DNA of 64,000 nucleotides from Branchiostoma floridae (Eukaryota > Chordata > Leptocardii > Amphioxiformes > Branchiostomatidae). A program made the position numbers and the translations under genes. Positions 57,101 to 64,000 of this stretch are shown here, piece by piece; within the stretch, counting starts at the first letter, position 1; each line of letters opens with the position of its first letter. The notes below the pieces were generated by a model, which was not told the origin of the DNA, did not search any database, and saw nothing but the letters and a program-made list of their open reading frames with translations. Location of the stretch: assembly GCF_000003815.2 (NCBI RefSeq), contig NC_049987.1, positions 20,966,187 through 21,030,186 of the forward strand, in the 5' to 3' direction.

Positions 57101-60100
57101 TCCACACTAACCAATGCAGACGGCCCCGGCAATCCTGTTGATGTTCTGAGCTATGGCGCTAAAGTCGGCCAGCTCAAACACCCGGCCTTGGTTGTTGTTG
57201 GTGATCTGTAGTAATTCTGAGTGGTCAAAGCTGCCCACACCGATGGCGAACACGGTTACTTGGTCCGCGGCAAGAGCTTGCGCGGACGCAACAACACTGT
57301 CGAATGATTGTCCGTCGGTCAGAACGATCATGATCTGGAAAAATACGAATTTGTGTCTAGAAAGAGGCACACCCAGTTTATTTGGGTCTCGGCTCGAGGC
57401 TGAACAGCCTCAAGTCTTTTTCCAGATAAATTGAACGGCAACGCTATTTGACTCAGCTGTTAAAAATTGTTGCCTGCACTTAGACCTTGCATGTACTTTT
57501 GACTCCACAGGCCTAGGTTTCTTTCGAATGCAGTTTACCTTTATTATGAACTCGTAAGATCTTGTACTTACTCTTGGAACAGGTGCCGGCCTCCAGGCGG
57601 CCATCAGACGTGCAAACTCCAGAGCTCTTCCAGTTCTTGTGCCTCCGCCTTGGCGTGCCATGCCACTGACGGCGCTGACGAAGGATGACTCATCAGGATG
57701 ATCTCCCAAGTTACACTCCAGTCTGGATTTTCGATTCAAAATGCGACACAATTTTCAACACAACAATCCCTCATATATGGTACAGAGAATTGGACTAGTT
57801 TGAGACAGGAGCAACTAAAATAGGCATTCGTATTCTGAAAATTATGCTTCTATTCAGTATCTTTGCTCACTTTAGTTCAGTTGTGGCCACAATGTTCAAC
57901 ATCACAACCCCATCATATATGGTCGTGTACAGCAAATTGACCTAGTTTGAAGTCGGAGCAACTCAAACAGTCCATAATAATTAATTTCTGAAAGCCATGC
58001 TCCTCTTCAGTGTCTTTGCTCTCTTTTATTCATTTGTGGCCGCTTGAAATATTCATATCTAAAAATTCTTAGGATTTCTGCTTGAAAATAAAGCATGTTG
58101 AGAAAAGAAAAACACTCACGTGCTTCCATCTGAGTATTGGAGCACACCAACTCTCGTGTCAGTTAAACTGATGGTGAAAGTGCTGACCACTGCCACAACA
58201 AACTGTTTGACCATGTCGAAGTCTGCAAAGCCCACGCTGCCAGATCCGTCCAGAACAAAGAACAGGTCTAAACTCAAGTCACACGGCTCGAGTGTTGGGA
58301 GGGCTGTTGATTGGAGAATATCATAAAGGTCAGAAATTCTTTGTCTACAGAAAGTGTTTCGATGGTGTAAATTTCGGTTGCGGCCACCAGGAGGCCCCAA
58401 ATCAACCCTGAAATACCCTGAAGTGATATTACTGTAAAGCATAAACCTACCAGTTGGAGCTACTGTTGTCACTGCTTGTGTTGGTTCTGAAGAAATGAAA
58501 AATACCATCGGTAAGCACAAATTCAAGTAGGCGGAGGAATATCAAAAGGTTAATTGGATTTTCTCCACCCAAATTCATACAGGCTCGGAAAAGAGCTTGC
58601 CTTCGCATGCAGGGGGCATCCTTTATAAGAATTACCTGAACTTTGGTACGGAGGTACCTTGGGCACACACCTATAGGACTGACAACTTTATTGATATAGT
58701 TGACATAAGAATAGTAACGCTGTGACATTACAAAGAAAACAACATCAAGACTACAAAAATATGACGTATATAGCATTTGCTGACATCTACCAAGAATAGC
58801 GATTTCGAATCATCTAATTAAGGCTGAAAGCACGGCAGCCCGTTTAATGCAAAACACTATCTTTCCACACTAACCTATGCAGACGGCCCCGGCAATCCTG
58901 TTGATGTTCTGAGCTATGGCGCTGAAGTCGGCGAGCTCAAACACCCGGCCTTGGTTGTTGTTGGTAATCTGTAGTAATTCTGAGTGGTCAAAGCTGCCCA
59001 CACCGATGGCGAACACGGTGACTTGGTCCGCGGCAAGAGCTTGCGCGGACGCAACAACACTGTCCCCTGATTGTCCGTCCGTCAGAACGATCATGATCTG
59101 GAAAAATACGAATTTGTGTCTAGAAAGAGGCACACCCAGTTTATTTGGGGTCTCGGCTCGAGGCTGAACAGCCTCAAGTCTTTTTCCAGATAAATTGAAC
59201 GGCAACGCCATTTGACACAACTGTTAAAAATTGTTGCCTGCACTTAGACCTTTCATTTACTTTTGACTCCACAGGCCTAGGGTTCTTTCGAATGCAGTTT
59301 ACCTTTATTATGAACTCATAAAATCTTATACTTACTCTTGGGATAGGCGCCGGCCTCCAAGCGGCCATCAGACGTGCGAACTCCAGAGCTCTTCCAGTTC
59401 TTGTGAATCCGCCTTGGCGTGCCATGCCGCTGACGGCGCTGACGAAGGAGGACTCATCAGGATGATCTCCCAAGTTACACTCCAGTCTGGATTTTCGATT
59501 CAAAATGCGACAAAATTTTCAATACCACAATCCCTCATATATGGTACAGAGAATTGGACTAGTTTGAGACAGGAGCAACTAAAATAGGCATTCTTATTCT
59601 GAAAATTATGCTTTTATTCAGTATCTTTGCTCACTCAAGTTAGTTCAGTTGTGACCACAATGTTCAATATCACAACCCCATCATATATGGTCGTGTACAG
59701 AAAATTGACCTAGTTTGAGGTCGGAGCAACTGAAGCAGTCTATATTAATTAATTTCTGAAAATTATGGTCCTGTTCAGTGTCTTTGCTCTCTTTTATTCA
59801 GTTGTGGCCGCTTGAAATATTCATATCTAAAAATCCTTAGAATTTCTGCTTGCAAATAAAGCATGTTGAGAAAAGAAAAACACTCACGTGCTGCCATCTG
59901 AGTATTGGAGCACACCAACTCGCGTATCAGTTAAACTAATGGTGAAAGTGCTGACCACTGCCACGACAAAGTCTTTGACCATGTCGAAGTCTGCAACGCT
60001 CACGCTGCCAGATCCGTCCAGAACAAAGAACAGGTCTAAACTCAAGTCACATGGCTCGAGTGTTGGGATTGCTGTTGATTGGAGAATATCATAAAGGTCA

Positions 60101-63100
60101 GAAATTCATAGGAAATGTAGGTTTAATGGTGGAAATGTAGGTTGTGCTTTTGAAGTATGTACGATCCAGGCGAATGTTGAAAAGATATGTTATCAATGAA
60201 AAGTGTATAAGAGTAAGGAAATCTATCTAAATAAAGATTGGTTCTTCATTGGAAAACTTAACCTATAGCTAATCATTAATGTAAGCTGGTAGTTTTGTTG
60301 AAATAATAGTTGAACATAAACCTACCAGTGGCCTCTTCTGTCGTCGCTTTTGTTGTCGCTTCTTGTGTTGGTGCTGAAGAAAAACAATTATTTATTAAAT
60401 CCTAGTATACCTGTGCCCAAGATAGCTACAGCCAAATATACCAAAACCATAGTATATACAGGTGAAAGGAAACAAAACCGGACTTTTTAATGCCATAATT
60501 GGCGTTTCTTTTTTTTCAACACGACAGTTTGACGAAATGATGCAATATGTTCCCAACATATTCCCGTAGCAAATATAAGGGCTCTTCGTAACATCATAGA
60601 CAAATACGTGAAAAAGTTCCTGTGTACATTTGTTACCAAGGTGTACAAATAAATAAATCTGTTGACGTGTACAATTGTGCCGTTTTCTACCTAGAAGGGA
60701 CCTTTTCTCCCACGTATTTAGGGCTGAGTTTGATACCGAACATGTAGGATATATTCCCTTTTTACTTTTGGAAGGGATATGCAGAAACTATCATAAATAT
60801 AACCTTACAATCACACCATTATGGCAATCATTAACATGTAATCATGACACTTACATGTAGTTAGCTGACAGATGAATCCCCTTCTCAGGCTGCAAGATAT
60901 GTCAATCCAGCCGTGCCCGGAACCATCCACTACGGTGCAGTCTTCGCCACCGTGAGCATCGTTTGGCTCACTGCCGATCCAGTTGCTGTATCCGGATGAC
61001 GCCAGGGTTTGACCGTCTTCATATACGAACTGACCTTCGTTGATGAGATCATTCAACCCAATCCAACGGATTTCTTTGCCTCCCAGATTGTGGATATAAG
61101 CGTTGGTCACACTGTCTCTCGGCATGGCCAACAGTCCCCCGTCTACGGCACACGTCTGTCTGGCCTCTTCGTACGTCTTAAGCTCAACAAAGTCCTTGTA
61201 GCAAATTCCGTTGAAAATTACGTAGTCTGGTGCTATTGGGCACACTGTAGAAAAATGTAGTTATGCTGCTGACAATCAATTTTTATGATGAAAAGTTTGT
61301 GACATCTGTTCATGTAACGTTACCGTGTAATGCGGTTGGCTGTATCGTAAAATTTCAAAAAAGCACCCTGAACAGTGACAAACGGCTAGAAGGAAAATCG
61401 AGACAAAATCGAGACAAAAGGACAATAACATGTTGCAAAGTCAGCATATTACGGTGCTCATGGGAGCAGGAGCTACTTCAAGATCGAGTGTAGCTATGTG
61501 CACAAGGGTAAAGAGATAAACATTATAGAAAATTACTAAATTAGAGGTATTTAGATCAGGAAATGTCTGTGCACTTGAAGTAGTGGTGACGAAATAATGA
61601 AGAACATAAACTCACCAGTCTGCGTTGTTGTCGCTACTCTAGTCGGCATTGTTGTTGCTACCGTCGACGGCATTGTTGTCGCAGCTTTGGCCGGAATAGT
61701 CGTCGTTGCTCTGGTTGGCATTGTTGTTGCTGTTGTCGTCAGCAGTGTCGTCATTGCTTCTGTTGTCGGTGCTGACGAAATAAAAACATTCATGTGTTAG
61801 CTTCAAGAGTAAAAGTTGTATCAAACAATAGATCTGCAACCTAGAAAACGTCAATAGAATAATAAATGATTTAGGCGATTCCAATTATTTGATACCATCT
61901 CAATGAAACGTTACAAATGCAGATGTAACAACAATTAAAAAAAGCGTCGCCATTAACTACAGAAGGCTCCACAAATAAAGTGCATCAATATAATTTAGGC
62001 TTACCTGGACAGGGCACCCCCGTGTCACAATCTTGTGCCTCCTGATCTGGCCCAACACAGTCTGCCCCGCCGTGAGCTGGTGCAGGATTGGTGCAGCTTC
62101 GGTCCCGAGTCTCTGTCCCGTTTCCACACGTCACGCTACAGCTGGACCATGGACTCCAGTCGGACCAACCGCCATCAACTACAGAAAACAGATACCAGGT
62201 ATGTTTTAGCAAATTTCGGACGTACATTTTAAGAAGTATATTAAGGAAACATCTTAAGGGATATATTTGTTACATTTAATACAACGATGTGTCGTCGTGT
62301 GTGTAGTAACTGGTAGATTGTTTGTTGGGCGGAATCATTATGTCCCAGGTCAGATACTCACCATACCAATGTCTAAATTTACGTGTCAACATTAGCGACT
62401 TAGAACCGTAATTTATTCCATACAGCTATAATGTGATAATGTTCTGACTCTAAACTTAAGCATTGGATGTGTTATTTTTTCAAGCGAAGACGTTGCAGAA
62501 TTTACTACAGGAAAGGAATAGAATTGACTTACCTGGACAGGGCACCCCCGTGTCACAATCTTGTACCTCCTCATCTGGTCCAACACAGTCTGCCCCGCCG
62601 TGAGCTGGTGCAGGATTGGTGCAGCTTCGGTTCCGAGTCTCCGTCCCGCTTCCACACGTCACGCTACAGTCGGACCATGGGCCCCAGTCGGACCATTCGC
62701 CGTCAACTGTATACAAAACAGATTCTAATTAGTCTAGACTCTAGATCAAAATTTGAATAAATATTGTAATGGGGGGAGGGGGCACTATCAAGGCCGTTTC
62801 ACACTTGTTTCCTTGAGGACGAAAAGGACCCCAACGAGAGAAACTTTTAAAGTTTTGAGTAGCTAGATTGTTCCCTTTTGTGAAAAGAGTGTTTTAGAAT
62901 CACAGGTGTGATTTAAGTACTGATACTTACCTGGACAGGGCACCGCCGTGTCACAATCTTGTGCCTCCTGATCTGGTCCAACACAGTCTGCCCCGCCGTG
63001 AGCTGGTGCAGGATTGGTGCAGCTTCGGTCCCGAGTCTCCGTCCCGTTTCCACACGTCACGCTACAGCCGGACCATGGACTCCAGTCGGACCATTCGCCG

Positions 63101-63491
63101 TCAACTACAGAAAACAGATTCCAGGTATGTTTTAGCAAATTTCGGACGTACATTTTAAGAAGACTACTGAAGAAACATGTAATACAACTACAAAGGGAAA
63201 CATTTGCCACCTCATACAACAATTATGTTCTCTCAACTAAAGGACTGGAGGTCTTATTTTTACAGGCAAAGACTTTGCAAAATTTAATACAGGTATAGCA
63301 ATTGAATTTAGAGTTACCTGGACAGGGCACCCCCGTGTCACAATCTTGTATCTCCTCATCTGGCCCAACACAGTCTGCCCCGCCGTGAGCTGGTGCAGGA
63401 TTAGTGCAGCTTCGGTCCCGAGTCTGCGTCCCGCTTCCACACGTCACGCTACAGCCGGACCATGGACTCCAGTCGGACCATTCACCGTCAA
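48155..63491 (-). CDS. modular extracellular protein: TSP1 (at least 4)-CTLD-VWA x6, 5' end outside window
   Basis: Exons run right to left. TSP1: 63491-63318, 63104-62931, 62706-62533, 62178-62005. Thr-rich linker 61771-61616. C-type lectin 61244-60855. Linker 60373-60326. Then six VWA domains of three exons each, separated by short Thr-rich linker exons: 60071-59888, 59486-59336, 59097-58875 / 58486-58451 / 58303-58120, 57722-57572, 57334-57112 / 56710-56675 / 56527-56344, 55946-55796, 55558-55336 / 54935-54900 / 54749-54566, 54276-54126, 53743-53521 / 52967-52932 / 52490-52307, 52025-51875, 51440-51212 / 50574-50527 / 49919-49727, 49458-49305, 48382-48155. Phases agree throughout. No membrane helix is seen, so it is probably secreted and works in the matrix or as a lectin. 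Signal peptide and further upstream modules are beyond the right edge. VWA domains resemble those of collagen VI/matrilin-type proteins. No ortholog named. Confidence 0.85.
48578..48602. repeat. (AT)n microsatellite
   Basis: A run of ATATAT next to the start of the LINE fragment. Confidence 0.85.
48590..49110 (+). mobile_element. CR1-like LINE 3' end, decayed
   Basis: A plus-strand frame contains [20 protein letters not shown] and [15 protein letters not shown]. It continues, with a frame break and a stop, through NSYFPRTIV and [12 protein letters not shown], the conserved C-terminal segment of CR1/L2-type reverse transcriptases. A GC-rich 3' UTR (TGCCGCGCCGCGTGCCTGCG) follows. It is inserted in an intron of the VWA gene, in opposite orientation to it. 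Confidence 0.72.
50527..50574 (-). other. Thr-rich linker exon between VWA 5 and VWA 6
   Basis: 48-nt phase 1-1 exon encoding [16 protein letters not shown], bordered by AG upstream and GTAGGT downstream on the minus strand. It corresponds to the [12 protein letters not shown] linkers between the other VWA domains. Confidence 0.7.
51212..52490 (-). other. fifth VWA domain
   Basis: Three exons of 184, 151 and 229 nt: [20 protein letters not shown], then [11 protein letters not shown]...[12 protein letters not shown], then [17 protein letters not shown]. DxSxS, Thr and Asp of the metal-ion site are all present. Confidence 0.88.
51468..51752. mobile_element. MITE, 285 bp, with 21-bp perfect inverted ends
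   Basis: Begins AAGCTAAGGGCACAACCCGC and ends with its exact reverse complement. An internal GTACGG/CCGTAC pair lies near the ends. No coding capacity; target duplication not clear. Inserted in the intron between the second and third exons of VWA domain 5. Confidence 0.85.
53521..54749 (-). other. fourth VWA domain
   Basis: Exons of 184, 151 and 223 nt: [32 protein letters not shown] and [15 protein letters not shown]. The metal site is intact. Confidence 0.88.
55336..56527 (-). other. third VWA domain (copy of the second)
   Basis: Exons of 184, 151 and 223 nt. The second and third exons encode the same protein sequence as those of domain 2, 1776 bases to the right. The first exon differs by VADFDMV against FADFDMV. 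Confidence 0.9.
57112..58303 (-). other. second VWA domain
   Basis: Exons of 184, 151 and 223 nt with [19 protein letters not shown] and [15 protein letters not shown]. Intact metal site. Part of the 1776-bp tandem duplication. Confidence 0.9.
58875..60071 (-). other. first VWA domain
   Basis: Exons of 184, 151 and 223 nt with [20 protein letters not shown] and [15 protein letters not shown]. An older copy of the same unit as domains 2 and 3; its introns align with theirs but with visible divergence. Confidence 0.9.
60855..61244 (-). other. C-type lectin domain
   Basis: A single 390-nt exon: [71 protein letters not shown]. The WIGL motif, the EPN sugar-specificity triplet (mannose type in known lectins) and WID in place of WND are visible, so calcium-dependent sugar binding is plausible. 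Confidence 0.92.
61616..61771 (-). other. Thr/Ala-rich mucin-like linker exon
   Basis: A phase 1-1 exon encoding repeats of the type [20 protein letters not shown] between TSP1 repeats and the lectin domain; probably O-glycosylated. Confidence 0.8.
62005..63491 (-). other. four TSP1 repeats, one per 174-nt exon
   Basis: Each exon encodes DGxWSDWxPWSxCSVTCGxG, then [20 protein letters not shown] and a six-cysteine pattern ending VPCPG. They are nearly identical to each other, the two WxxW tryptophan motifs are intact, and the introns are phase 1. Further repeats may lie outside the window. Confidence 0.93.
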
Positions 63492-63549
63492 CTACAGAAA
63501 ACAGATTCCCAGGTATGTTTCACCAAATTTCGGACGTAAATTTTAAGAC

Positions 63550-64000
63550 TACTATAACTACTACTACTACTACCACTGCTATGCGGTTTAGCGTCCGTTG
63601 TTGCCTGTCTTCCAGGGGTTGGACGTTTCGTCAACGCATTTCGGTCTGATTGCAGCTCTCCTTTCGTCTCTGTCAAGGGCGTTGGCTTTTTGCAAGTGCG
63701 GTTTTCTAATATACTCATTGACACTGTCTACCCATCTTCTCTAGGGGCGCCCACGCGAGTTCTGGCCCACTACAGACAAGTTCATGACATTTCTTGGCCA
63801 GTTGTCGTGGGTCATTCTTTGCACGTGGTCATACAAGTGGAGTCGATTGTAGCGCAGGATGTTGTGAAGGCTGTGAGTACCTAGCCTACACCTAAGCTGT
63901 TCAGATTGCACTCTTTCTGCTAGTCTTCTAATGCATACCCATCTGATCATGGCATTGTCGCACATATCTAGCTTCATCAAGTCTTCGGCAGACATTGCCC
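63550..64000 (-). mobile_element. non-LTR retrotransposon C-terminal fragment, runs off the window
   Basis: The minus-strand frame contains MSAEDLMKLDMCDNAMIRWV, RRLAERVQSEQLR, NRLHLYDHVQRM and NSRGRP, the end segment common to many LINE reverse transcriptases (IRWVCGVRL...LRW.GHV.RM...RGRPK). An in-frame TAG interrupts it just after GRP, and the frame continues RRWVDSVNEYI. It lies upstream of the first visible TSP1 exon, in the same orientation as the host gene. Confidence 0.78.

Larger units (their letters stand above)
55200..58430. repeat. recent tandem duplication, 1776-bp period
   Basis: About 55200-56650 repeats as about 56976-58430 at an offset of 1776 bases. Both exons and introns appear identical over long stretches (for example 55285-55980 against 57061-57756), and only a few substitutions occur after about 56440. 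A third, diverged unit occupies about 58740-60100. Each unit carries one linker exon and one complete VWA domain. Confidence 0.92.

Overview
The window looks like nuclear DNA of an invertebrate chordate, most likely a lancelet (Branchiostoma). Genes are intron-rich with short exons and GT-AG borders. ACATGTA-type words and small inverted-repeat transposons are abundant. One gene is recognisably CILP-like, and the right half is full of shuffled extracellular modules (MAM, LDLa, SRCR, TSP1, C-type lectin, VWA). The species call is an inference from style and gene content. Exon borders were placed by hand from splice sites and reading-frame continuity. Four of the five models are closed by phase inside the window except where a gene runs off an edge; no transcript was available.

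Left part (1-21.2 kb): two housekeeping or cilium genes in convergent orientation. NDC80/HEC1 (plus, 12 visible exons, 5' end outside the window) codes for the outer-kinetochore Ndc80 subunit. Partial copies of its own exons lie in its introns, and its last exon runs into a 60-bp minisatellite. ARL13B (minus, 10 exons, 474 aa) codes for the ciliary Arl13b GTPase. Its introns hold several transposons, including a TTAA-flanked foldback element that contains a 100-N assembly gap.

Middle (21.2-26.3 kb): gene-poor DNA with one tRNA-Leu(TAA), a tandem duplication and a weak helicase-like relic.

Right part (26.3-64 kb): three genes for large modular proteins. First, a minus-strand gene (20 exons, 939 aa) encodes signal peptide-MAM-SRCR-LDLa-MAM-LDLa-MAM-Thr-rich stalk-transmembrane helix-U-box. 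This is apparently a cell-surface receptor with its own ubiquitin-ligase-type domain in the cytosol, and it is the most unusual object here. Second, about 1.1 kb away and divergently oriented, a plus-strand CILP-like gene (7 exons, about 1335 aa) has an N-terminal type II membrane anchor and a mucin-like stalk before TSP1, the CILP N-terminal region, an Ig domain and a large C-terminal exon with a furin-type site. Third, a minus-strand gene, open at its 5' side, encodes at least 4 TSP1 repeats, a Thr-rich linker, a C-type lectin domain and six VWA domains. Three of its VWA modules lie in a recent 1776-bp tandem duplication array.

NDC80 and ARL13B act in mitosis and cilia and are not obviously linked to the three extracellular-module genes. 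Those three share intron-phase-1 module borders and probably act at the cell surface or in the extracellular matrix. Mobile DNA (MITEs, a tRNA-derived SINE, CR1-like LINE tails) fills many introns.
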